64,000 bases of DNA from Litchfieldella qijiaojingensis (GTDB lineage Bacteria > Pseudomonadota > Gammaproteobacteria > Pseudomonadales > Halomonadaceae), in the NCBI RefSeq assembly GCF_014651875.1, contig NZ_BMXS01000011.1:85202-149201 (forward strand), read 5' to 3'. Of the stretch, positions 57,891 through 64,000 are shown piece by piece. The translations under genes were made by a program, and so were the position numbers. Position 1 is the first letter of the stretch. The number at the start of each line of letters is the position of its first letter. The notes below the pieces were generated by a model, which was given only the letters and a program-made list of their open reading frames with translations, had not been told where the DNA came from and did not search any database.

Positions 57891-58772
57891 ATGACGTTGT
57901 TCAAGCCGGATTCCGGAGATCAATCCGACGCATACAGAAACCTCCGCGACGCTGATTGGAACGCGCCTCTCCGTGCTTTTGCCGAGCAGTTGTGGGAGAA
58001 GTTTGGTGCGCACGCTGAGCCAGCGTTCATAGACGAGCTCTCTCGTGCCTTCCATCAGAGGTTCTGGGAGATGTACGTGGGCTGTGGTCTGTTGAACGTG
58101 GGACTAATCCCCGAGCCGAAACCGCCTGCCGGTCCAGACTTCAAGATTCAAACAGACCGGGTGATATGGATTGAAGCAACTGTGCCAATGGCCGGAACGG
58201 GCGCGGACGCCGTTCCAGATTTTGCCAGCGGTGAGGCCCAAAAGGTTCCAGTAGAGAAGATCCTTCTGCGGCTGCGAGGTGCGATTGAGGACAAGCACAG
58301 GAAGTATCTCGGCTACCTCGAGAAGGGTATCGCTTCCCCGGATGACTGCTTCGTTATCGCGGTCAATGGCGGCTTGATCCCACATTCAATTCTGGAGAGT
58401 GACCCGCCGCGAATAGTCAGCGCGTTATTTCCCTTGGGAGAGCGATTCGTGACAATCGATCGAAACACAGTCGAAGTAATTGACGCAGGTTTCCGCTATC
58501 GGGGGCAAGTGACCAAGCACTCGGGGTCAGAAGTGCCGACCACACTTTTCACGTCCGACGACTATCGCTACATAAGCGCTGTGTTGTATAGCAACTCCGA
58601 CGCGGGGAATCATCCACCTGCAGTATCGAATGTCGGAAGCGATTTCATCGTGATATACAACCCGTTCGCGAGGAATCCGATTCCTGGAGGAGTCCTGCCT
58701 TCTGGCCGGGAATATGTAGTGGAGAATGAGCACCTCGTGTGTCGTACGGCCGAAGCACAACGTGTCGTATAA
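57891..58772 (+). CDS. PD-(D/E)XK-like cassette protein
   Basis: 293 residues. RFWEMYVGCGLL (E60), AGPDFKI (D83) and VIWIEATVP (E95) line up as a restriction-endonuclease-like core in which the usual lysine is replaced. Function unknown; nuclease activity is inferred. The ATG at 57891 was chosen because the frame before it is attC 5. The stop codon is part of TATAATCACTGTT, the same tail found at the ends of the two gene-less cassettes. Confidence 0.7.
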   Translation: MTLFKPDSGDQSDAYRNLRDADWNAPLRAFAEQLWEKFGAHAEPAFIDELSRAFHQRFWEMYVGCGLLNVGLIPEPKPPAGPDFKIQTDRVIWIEATVPMAGTGADAVPDFASGEAQKVPVEKILLRLRGAIEDKHRKYLGYLEKGIASPDDCFVIAVNGGLIPHSILESDPPRIVSALFPLGERFVTIDRNTVEVIDAGFRYRGQVTKHSGSEVPTTLFTSDDYRYISAVLYSNSDAGNHPPAVSNVGSDFIVIYNPFARNPIPGGVLPSGREYVVENEHLVCRTAEAQRVV

Positions 58773-58784
58773 TCACTGTTCGGC
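58768..58784 (+). repeat. Degenerate cassette boundary (TATAATCACTGTT box)
   Basis: TATAATCACTG then core GTTCGGC. The same TAATCACTG string precedes the right core site of the gene-less cassettes at 53193 and 61819. No long attC palindrome is visible because the upstream side is coding. Confidence 0.5.
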
Positions 58785-58802
58785 ATCATAATGGAGGCAT
58801 CC

Positions 58803-59330
58803 ATGCCGCATATCTCTTGTCTCAAACTCGCACGAGTATCAGCCATCATTTTGGTGGTTCTGCTCGCAGCTTGCGGCACCATTCACTCGCATCGACAACT
58901 TGATCAACCTCTAGGGTCACAGCTCACAACCAGCGTCGGAGGCACCGTTTTCCGCCTAAATAAGACGAGCGATCTTCCAAATGCTTACGGTGGTCGAGAT
59001 ATCTACGGCGGGAAGGTCGATCGTGGGTTCGCAGAGATGAGGTTGGTAGGTATTGAAGATCAAATATTGATCCTCGATGTGGTCGACGTTAACCGACAAT
59101 CATCAGAAACCACAATGGATCGCTACAAACACCTTATGCGTCCTGATAGCGTCACCGTTGACGTTCAACAGTCGGTCTCGCTTGGGCAAGGGCAAGAATC
59201 TCCATCAACTCGTATCCGCTTGGACACTCGTAAGCAACGCGATATCACCATTGCGGGCATCAAAGTTAGCTTCGTGGAAGTACAGGCATACAGCGTCCGA
59301 TACACCTTGGAAGACCTGCAGGCTCAATGA
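58803..59330 (+). CDS. Predicted lipoprotein of a three-gene cassette
   Basis: 175 residues. Lipoprotein signal ARVSAIILVVLLAACG (lipobox LAAC). The mature part is beta-rich with no family recognised (VGGTVFRLNKTSDLPNAYGGRDIYGG). ATG 58803 has GGAGG 5 bp upstream. Probably an outer-membrane or periplasmic lipoprotein. A degenerate attC-like site follows. Confidence 0.78.
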   Translation: MPHISCLKLARVSAIILVVLLAACGTIHSHRQLDQPLGSQLTTSVGGTVFRLNKTSDLPNAYGGRDIYGGKVDRGFAEMRLVGIEDQILILDVVDVNRQSSETTMDRYKHLMRPDSVTVDVQQSVSLGQGQESPSTRIRLDTRKQRDITIAGIKVSFVEVQAYSVRYTLEDLQAQ

Positions 59331-59331
59331 T

Positions 59332-59380
59332 GCCGAACCACTCATTCCAGCGGACGCGCCGCTGAATTTGATCGTTCAGA
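59332..59380 (+). repeat. Degenerate attC-like site
   Basis: From GCCGAAC to GTTCAGA, 49 bp, with short arms CAGCGGACGCGCCGCTG. Shortened relative to the others. It would separate the lipoprotein from the next gene. Confidence 0.5.
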
Positions 59381-59412
59381 ATAAATCCTTAGACCGGCAA
59401 AAGAGGGTATAT

Positions 59413-59934
59413 GTGAATTTTTTGCGAGAGGTTTTGTATCGCCCCTTAGGCTGGGTCTGGATTACTGTCACTGGTGGTGCATCCGTGCTGGGGGTATTCG
59501 GCTTGCCTGAAACCATAGGAGTTTTTGAGCGAACTCTGGGTGTAATAGCCGTATCCACTTCACTTGGGATGATATTCATTGCAATTGAGGCTCACAACTT
59601 CCGCAAAAGGATGCGGGCTCCTGTGGGAATCAGGAGTGTTGTTAATGGGAAGCATCATTACACAGGAACCATGGTGCTAATTTTAGACAAGTCTAATTGG
59701 CTGGAGCCCGGTCAAGTAATTGTTTTGGTTCAGGATAGTAATGATGTGCAAGTGCCGATAGCTCTTGTCCGTGTAGAGACAACTACTACAAAAGGCTTCC
59801 CTCAAGCGGTAATACTCTCATCTTTGTCAGATGAGAACTTAAGCACCTATCTCTCTGACTCCTCGCGGTGGAAAAGCATGTTGGCACTACCTGATATCAA
59901 ATATAGTTACCTGAATGGGGTGATGGATGTCTGA
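59413..59934 (+). CDS. Cassette membrane protein
   Basis: 173 residues. Two membrane segments (PLGWVWITVTGGASVLGVFG and GVIAVSTSLGMIFIAIEA) are followed by a soluble domain of about 110 residues. GTG start with GAGGG 5 bp upstream; the frame before this is the previous gene and attC-like DNA. Overlaps the next gene by 8 bp, so they form a unit. Confidence 0.7.
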   Translation: MNFLREVLYRPLGWVWITVTGGASVLGVFGLPETIGVFERTLGVIAVSTSLGMIFIAIEAHNFRKRMRAPVGIRSVVNGKHHYTGTMVLILDKSNWLEPGQVIVLVQDSNDVQVPIALVRVETTTTKGFPQAVILSSLSDENLSTYLSDSSRWKSMLALPDIKYSYLNGVMDV

Positions 59935-60310
59935 TAGAGATTTTGACGAAGTTGAGGAACGGTTCGAGGCTAAGGTTGCCACCATCATTGACAAGTACCG
60001 TGTTGTAATAAACAGAGGTGCGAATGATGGTGTCCGTGTGGGTCAAAGATATCTGATCCTAAATATAGGTGATGAAATCTTCGATCCCGACACCGGTGAG
60101 AGCCTGGGTCAGATCGAAGTGGTAAAGGGGAAAGGTGAGGTCACTCATGTTCAGGATCGACTCGCCACATTACAAACCATAGAGTCGCATGAGATTAGGC
60201 GCCGACCCTCCGGATTGCTCGCTCTGGCCCAGTTTAGTGATGTTGAAGTTACCTCAGAGCCCAAGGCTTTCATTGATCCTGAGGTAGGAGATATAGCTAG
60301 GTTGCTGTAA
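59927..60310 (+). CDS. Small beta-barrel cassette protein
   Basis: 127 residues. AKVATIIDKYRVVINRGANDGVRVGQRYLIL and GQIEVVKGKGEVTHVQDRLATLQ resemble the C-terminal barrel of FlgT and related envelope proteins. No signal peptide. Its coupling to the membrane protein suggests a partner. Function unknown. The stop codon is within the first arm of attC 7. Confidence 0.72.
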   Translation: MSDRDFDEVEERFEAKVATIIDKYRVVINRGANDGVRVGQRYLILNIGDEIFDPDTGESLGQIEVVKGKGEVTHVQDRLATLQTIESHEIRRRPSGLLALAQFSDVEVTSEPKAFIDPEVGDIARLL

Positions 60311-60392
60311 CTAATTCTGAATAATGCGCGCCAGCGGATGCCCTTTACGCCGCTTCGCTTTGTAAAGGCCACCGGTGCGCTTAGCGTTATGT
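60305..60392 (+). repeat. attC site 7
   Basis: 88 bp from CTGTAAC to GTTATGT, with arms TGCGCGCCAGCGGATGCCCTTTAC and GTAAAGGCCACCGGTGCGC. Well-formed palindrome. Confidence 0.85.
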
Positions 60393-60420
60393 TTATTAAA
60401 CATGAGCAATGGAGTCAACG

Positions 60421-61386
60421 ATGATTAGAGCTGTCAATGAAGATGAGTTCCGTCGCATTGGACTTATGCTCTGGGGTATAAAGAACAGCTGCTCGTGGGC
60501 TTTAAATGAGGGAAAAGATGTCGTTCCACGCGCACTCTGTGCTGTAATTGTTGCCCAGATTTCATACTGCTTTATTACGGATGATGAGAGAGAGCATCGA
60601 AATCGCGCGAAAGTCGTTCCGTCTGATTGGCATTACACACTTATTCAGCAAAAGAAGTTAGATATCGTTGAAATTCTGCGCCGTTCTGATGTCCCGAATA
60701 TTGAATTCTTCCATAACAGAAATTTTGTTGTAATCGGGTTTTGCCTTGGTGATGTTGTCTTTATCGGAATCCGCGGGACGCAATTTGCTTACGATTGGAT
60801 AAAAAATATTAGGTTTGTTAGAAAAAGTGATTCCTATTTTTCCACTTCGTCTAAATTTCATAGCGGATTCTATAACGAGGCAGTGGAGCTTGATTATAAA
60901 ATTAAAGAGTACTTCAGAAGCACACTTCAAAAAAATAGCACTACAAACGTCACAAAGCTGTGTATTTGCGGCCACTCATTAGGCGGAGCTATTGCAGCTT
61001 TGATACTTCAGTCCCAAAGAGTGCATGGAGAAACCTTTTGCTACACCTTTGGAGCTCCTCGGATTACGAATTTGGCAGGGCAAAATGCCATTTCTCAACC
61101 CGTAGCTTTCCGTGAAGCTTTGGATATTGTGCCACATTGCCCACCGAAACTGGCAGGTTACTATACGGATTATCTTGACCAACGTAATGCGGATGGTTCC
61201 GTATTTTCTAGTAAGAATGGGCAAGAACTTACAGCATTTCCTACCTGGGTGAGGAAATTACTTGTTTATGAAGGAGTCAAGAATCACAGTGTGGAAATCT
61301 ATCGTGAGAAAATCAGGTCGGAAATAAAAAGAACCCATAAGAACATTGATCAATACTTGGTTGATCTAGAGAGTCGAATTTTATAA
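60421..61386 (+). CDS. Lipase class 3 family protein
   Basis: 321 residues. The nucleophile elbow GHSLGG (serine near residue 186) and the VVFIGIRGTQFAYDWIKNIRF oxyanion region are those of class 3 lipases; an aspartate (EALDIVPHCPPKL) and a late histidine (GVKNHSVEIY) complete the triad. No signal peptide, so it may act inside the cell, perhaps on phospholipids. ATG 60421 has GGAG 6 bp upstream. AT-rich cassette gene. Confidence 0.88.
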   Translation: MIRAVNEDEFRRIGLMLWGIKNSCSWALNEGKDVVPRALCAVIVAQISYCFITDDEREHRNRAKVVPSDWHYTLIQQKKLDIVEILRRSDVPNIEFFHNRNFVVIGFCLGDVVFIGIRGTQFAYDWIKNIRFVRKSDSYFSTSSKFHSGFYNEAVELDYKIKEYFRSTLQKNSTTNVTKLCICGHSLGGAIAALILQSQRVHGETFCYTFGAPRITNLAGQNAISQPVAFREALDIVPHCPPKLAGYYTDYLDQRNADGSVFSSKNGQELTAFPTWVRKLLVYEGVKNHSVEIYREKIRSEIKRTHKNIDQYLVDLESRIL

Positions 61387-61425
61387 AACGATCCACCATA
61401 AATGAATGGGTAAGATGATTGCTGA

Positions 61426-61452
61426 ACATAACAAGGCACTCGTGTGGGACGT
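61426..61452 (+). repeat. attC site 8, truncated by an IS3-type fragment
   Basis: The left arm ACATAACAAGGCACTCG is typical of attC, but the sequence changes to IS3-like DNA after GTGTGGGACG and the right arm is missing. Confidence 0.65.
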
Positions 61453-61640
61453 GGACTTCCCCCACTTCAGTGGACACGCATCGCTAACCGCAGTGGAGGT
61501 GAACGATGCCGGCCATGAATACGGGGAAGAAGACCCAAAAGTATTCGGATGAATTCAAGGTCAAAGCAGTCCAGTGGAGCCATCAGCCCCACCGAAGTGT
61601 CAAAGGCGTAGCCGAAGCGCTGGATATCCACCTTTCATGC
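61452..61640 (+). mobile_element. IS3-family fragment with truncated orfA
   Basis: Starts with a terminal-repeat-like TGGACTTCCCCCACTTCAG. An orfA start at 61506 encodes TGKKTQKYSDEFKVKAVQWSHQ and VKGVAEALDIH, the helix-turn-helix of IS3-type OrfA, and then breaks off about 45 residues in. No orfB or right end is present. Confidence 0.75.
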
Positions 61641-61689
61641 AGAGGACCCAGCGCGGACCTGCATGCAAATCCTGCCGCCACGTTTATCT

Positions 61690-61825
61690 GTATTATACTG
61701 CAAAATTATACTTAATTTACATAGGGTTCAGATGGTTACGATCGAAAGTGCGCACACGTTTATTGATTTGAACAATCCGGCACGATAACCCAATAATAGA
61801 GCATGAAGTCTAATCACTGCTAGGC
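61690..61825 (+). repeat. Gene-less short integron cassette (copy 2)
   Basis: Diverged copy of 53065-53199 with the same spacing (129 bp between core positions). The TTGAAC (61768) and AATAAT (61792) pair is kept at 18 bp, as is the end TAATCACTG before core GCTAGGC (61819). Flanking sequence before it (CTGCCG.CACGTTTATC) is also shared with copy 1. Confidence 0.6.
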
Positions 61826-61833
61826 GTAATTCG

Positions 61834-62569
61834 ATGGCACTGACTCGGTACATTCGCCGAAAAGCGCTCGATTTTGGGCTCTGGCTTCTCCTTGTCGTCA
61901 GCATGTTGGTGATGCTCAAGGCCAGCTCAGATCCAGCACCCACATGGACAACCCACATGGACAAATGGAACGTCGATTCAGGTCTTCCTTGCACCATTCC
62001 CTACCGGGAACCAGATAGCGTTTAACATCTCTGTCGGAGTAATCGTCAGTCTGCTTGTGTATGTTCTGGTTGTTCGAGTACCGGAACGAAAGAAGCGACT
62101 TCGGCTAAAGGCAGGCCTCAAGCGTCAATACTCCAATCTGAAGGAGGACTGCATCATGAACTTCTTGTTTGCGTGTGAAGGCTCTGCCGATCTTGACCTC
62201 GTTGAACGGTTGAAGGATCGGGAGGCGTTCAAGAGCTACTTCATCGAACCAGTTTCATCTGATCAATACCGCTGGCACGCAGTCCTTAATGGAATGGATG
62301 AACTGAAGGTCAAAGCCATCGTTCAAGAGCTGTCCATCTTTCGCAGGGAACTCGAGTATACGTTGACATCTCTTGATGTTGATGATCCAGAGGTCTTTGC
62401 TTTCCTCAGACGGCTCACACGCGTTCTCCAACGGAGCCAAAGCTGGACTGCTGGCTATGACGAGATCAAACCCTTATCCCATTTCATGTGGTCGATTCAC
62501 ACCGGGTGGGACCAGATCCACGGATACACCGGCAGAGATGTCATTGCGGAGATGATCGAGGCAATATGA
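61834..62569 (+). pseudogene. Cassette membrane-protein gene frameshifted by a 13-bp duplication
   Basis: The first frame gives MALTRYIRRKALDFGLWLLL and stops at 62025; the second runs through QVFLAPFPTGNQIAFN and VGVIVSLLVYVLVVRV to 62569. An exact 13-bp tandem repeat CCCACATGGACAA (61939 and 61952) lies at the switch. Removing one copy joins the frames into one 240-residue protein with two membrane segments and a soluble C-terminal domain. As it stands only 63 residues are made from the first start. Family not recognised. Confidence 0.85.
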
Positions 62570-62570
62570 C

Positions 62571-62649
62571 GCCTAACCCCTCCATCGAGCAGACATTGCC
62601 ACAGCAGGATTCTCCTGCTGCGCCATGCCGCTCATGTCGAACGTTCAGC
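62571..62649 (+). repeat. attC site 9
   Basis: 79 bp from GCCTAAC to GTTCAGC, of the CCTAACCCCTCCATCGAGCAG type with an inner hairpin GCAGGA-TTC-TCCTGC. The right core departs from consensus at one base. Confidence 0.8.
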
Positions 62650-62668
62650 GGATTTGGAGACGTAATCT

Positions 62669-63412
62669 GTGGGTTCACACGATGCCTATGGTAAACGTGT
62701 TCTGTTACTGGCAACGGACGGTGAGGTTGAGCAAAACGGCGCTGCCGTAGAAGTGGACTTGGGAGTTGGCCATGCGTGCAGAATTGATGGTGCGGTTGGC
62801 AAGGAAATTGCCGTTGAAGTGGAGTCACGGACAGCGAAGCAGGTGCGTGGTGCGATCCTTGATTTGATCTGCCATCCCTACCCGAAGAAATTTCTCGTTC
62901 TTCTGCCAGTGCATATGTCAAATCCGGAGATCGCAGCAAAGCAGGTGGAAAACATCTTGTCGAGGTTTCTGGGGCGTGATTTGTTTCGTGTTCTTCTGCT
63001 ACACGGTAGTGGGGACAATCCACAGGAGGAACAGGATGTTCGGCTGGTTGCCGAGGCTCTCGCTGAGCTCGGCTATCGTGCGCAGACCGGAGAAACACCG
63101 AAAGTAGGCAGTTACGAGACGCAAAGGCCCAGAATATCGTCGCTGTTCAAGGGTAAATATGCGCCACTCCAAGAATACCTACTGCAGCTTCCGCGTTCGA
63201 TGCCCGAAGCGACACTTAGCTTCAAGGAGATCGAAGAAATACTTGGATTCTCGCTTCCGAAGTCAGCTAGAACGTACCGGGAGTGGTGGTCGAATCAGAC
63301 GGATTTATCCAATAGGCCGCAAGCAAAGGCGTGGATCAATGCTGGGTTCCGCGTCGAGTCGATTCGATTGCATGCAGACGAATCATGGGTGCGCCTCATT
63401 CGCTTGACCTAG
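62669..63412 (+). CDS. Cassette protein: nuclease-like N-terminus plus DUF7662-like C-terminus
   Basis: 247 residues, GTG start. The N-terminal half has RIDGAVGKEIAVEVESR (D40, E50) and FLVLLPVHM, a possible PD-(D/E)XK core. From about residue 165, KYAPLQEYLLQLP, LSFKEIEEILGFSLPKSARTYREWWSNQ and AKAWINAGFRVESI match DUF7662. Such small domains accompany DNA-related proteins. No confident function. Last gene of the array. Confidence 0.75.
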   Translation: MGSHDAYGKRVLLLATDGEVEQNGAAVEVDLGVGHACRIDGAVGKEIAVEVESRTAKQVRGAILDLICHPYPKKFLVLLPVHMSNPEIAAKQVENILSRFLGRDLFRVLLLHGSGDNPQEEQDVRLVAEALAELGYRAQTGETPKVGSYETQRPRISSLFKGKYAPLQEYLLQLPRSMPEATLSFKEIEEILGFSLPKSARTYREWWSNQTDLSNRPQAKAWINAGFRVESIRLHADESWVRLIRLT

Positions 63413-63500
63413 ATCCTTGGCGTCGCAACGCCACCGAACAATCGCACCTGGTGCAGGTCGCTATGCATTCATCAGCGATGGCTCATCGTCCGTTCCTTGC

Positions 63501-63771
63501 CGCTTGCTGTCTGCCAGCGGGTTCTTGATTAGCTTGTATATCCCATTTCGGTCGCCTGAGATAACCCGCCACTCATCGCCATGCCTACCTATCAATCGCA
63601 GCTACAGCAGCTCCAACAGGGGGCTTCGTTCCTGCCTCTGTGGCAGGGGGGCGCTTGCTGTCTTCCAGTGGTTTCTTGATCAGCTTCTATGTCTCTTTCG
63701 GTCGCCTGAGATAACCCGCCACTGAAATAGCCATTCCCACCTACCAATCGCAGCTAAAGCAGCTCCAACAG
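63501..63771. repeat. Tandem 120-bp repeats ending in REP-like units
   Basis: Two copies (63501-63619 and 63652-63771) share CGCTTGCTGTCT, a 27-bp identical core around TCGGTCGCCTGAGATAACCC and an end CAATCGCAGCTA.AGCAGCTCCAACAG. Read on the minus strand the end is TGTTGGAGCTGCT.TAGCTGCGATT, the same REP type as near bluB and cobF. The 498-bp gap after the last cassette holds this, a gene fragment and no complete gene. Confidence 0.75.
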
Positions 63772-63903
63772 CTACGGCCTGCTCTTCACGCTGGTGGTGA
63801 TGGAGTTCGTCAGCGGCTCGCTGATCAGCGGCCGCCACAGTCACCGGCTGGGCCGTGGCGGCGTGGCCATCGCTGGCACCGCCGCCGACGTCATGGCCCC
63901 AGG
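63769..63903 (+). pseudogene. Fragment of an MFS (Bcr/CflA-like) transporter gene
   Basis: An open stretch without start or stop of its own reads SYGLLFTLVVMEFVSGSLIS then GRHSHRLGRGGVAIAG, a membrane segment followed by a basic loop as in Bcr/CflA drug exporters. It begins exactly at the end of the second repeat and runs into the chemoreceptor 3' end. Confidence 0.35.
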
Positions 63904-63910
63904 CTTCGGG

Positions 63911-64000
63911 TCAGAACTCCTCCCACTCGGCTTCGCCGTCGTGCCGCTGGCGCGGCGCACGGCCCGGGGGCGAGGCCTCGCCCGACTCGGCGCCGGACGG
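63911..64000 (-). CDS. Methyl-accepting chemotaxis protein, C-terminal end only
   Basis: The last 29 codons of a minus-strand gene that extends past the window. The tail is flexible and polar and ends GEAEWEEF. A terminal xWxxF pentapeptide after a flexible linker is the CheR/CheB docking site of high-abundance chemoreceptors. The body of the protein is not visible, so the call rests on this tail. Confidence 0.6.
   Translation of the reverse strand, partial: PSGAESGEASPPGRAPRQRHDGEAEWEEF

Noticed and set aside
59077..59412. Long N-terminal extension of the cassette membrane protein
   Set aside because: It runs out of frame over the lipoprotein gene and the attC-like site; the GTG at 59413 has a good ribosome site.

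Overview
The window looks like a GC-rich gammaproteobacterial chromosome, probably Halomonadaceae. This is an inference from gene content: a GlpPQV-type glycerol ABC system with a DUF2160 protein, GlpG, PolB, DUF1315 and DUF2797 proteins, a tripartite tricarboxylate transporter and an aerobic cobalamin pathway. No rRNA, tRNA or CRISPR array was seen, so the assignment is not proven.

Layout. 1-5150: 3' part of a glycerol uptake operon (two permeases, a DUF2160 membrane protein, a binding protein), then glpD. 5170-14950: housekeeping and orphan genes (DMT exporter, NAD kinase, metallophosphatase, GlpG rhomboid, CapA-like protein, alcohol dehydrogenase, two glutathione S-transferases). 14480-23190: a divergent oxidative cluster. 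On the minus strand lie a 1008-residue animal-type haem peroxidase, a catalase-like lipoprotein and a small conserved protein. On the plus strand lie a membrane protein with a duplicated domain and a DyP peroxidase fused to a catalase-like domain. 23190-29640: REP-like repeats, bluB, and a TctCBA transporter plus a PLP enzyme facing a LysR regulator across a clear inverted repeat. 29740-33420: DNA polymerase II and small genes. 33450-52750: a BtuFCD/FecBCD-type ABC transporter, and divergent from it a cobalamin riboswitch followed by an aerobic corrin operon (fused ChlI/ChlD-like subunit, cobB, cobW, cobN, cobG, cobH, cobI, cobJ, cobK on the opposite strand, cobL, cobE, cobM, cobF). cobN contains a MITE-like element inserted in frame; a relative of it lies between cobG and cobH.

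53000-62650 is an integron cassette array without an integrase in view (a CALIN-type array): short AT-richer genes, all on the plus strand, mostly separated by attC sites. Cassette contents include a radical SAM enzyme preceded by a 76-residue peptide (a RiPP-like pair), a HEPN-like protein, a nucleotidyl-cyclase-like protein, a KTSC protein, two PD-(D/E)XK-like proteins, a lipoprotein/membrane/barrel trio, a class 3 lipase, and a membrane-protein gene broken by an exact 13-bp tandem duplication. A gene-less cassette of about 128 bp carrying a conserved promoter-like pair occurs twice, and an IS3-family remnant cuts one attC site. The array ends in REP-bearing tandem repeats, a fragment of an MFS gene, and the 3' end of a chemoreceptor gene ending in EWEEF.

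Working together: glycerol is imported and the pathway feeds GlpD. The corrin operon, the transporter and bluB cover ring synthesis, uptake of a corrinoid or metal chelate, and the lower ligand. The array is accessory DNA whose products are mostly undescribed. The rSAM/peptide cassette is the best candidate for a new system.
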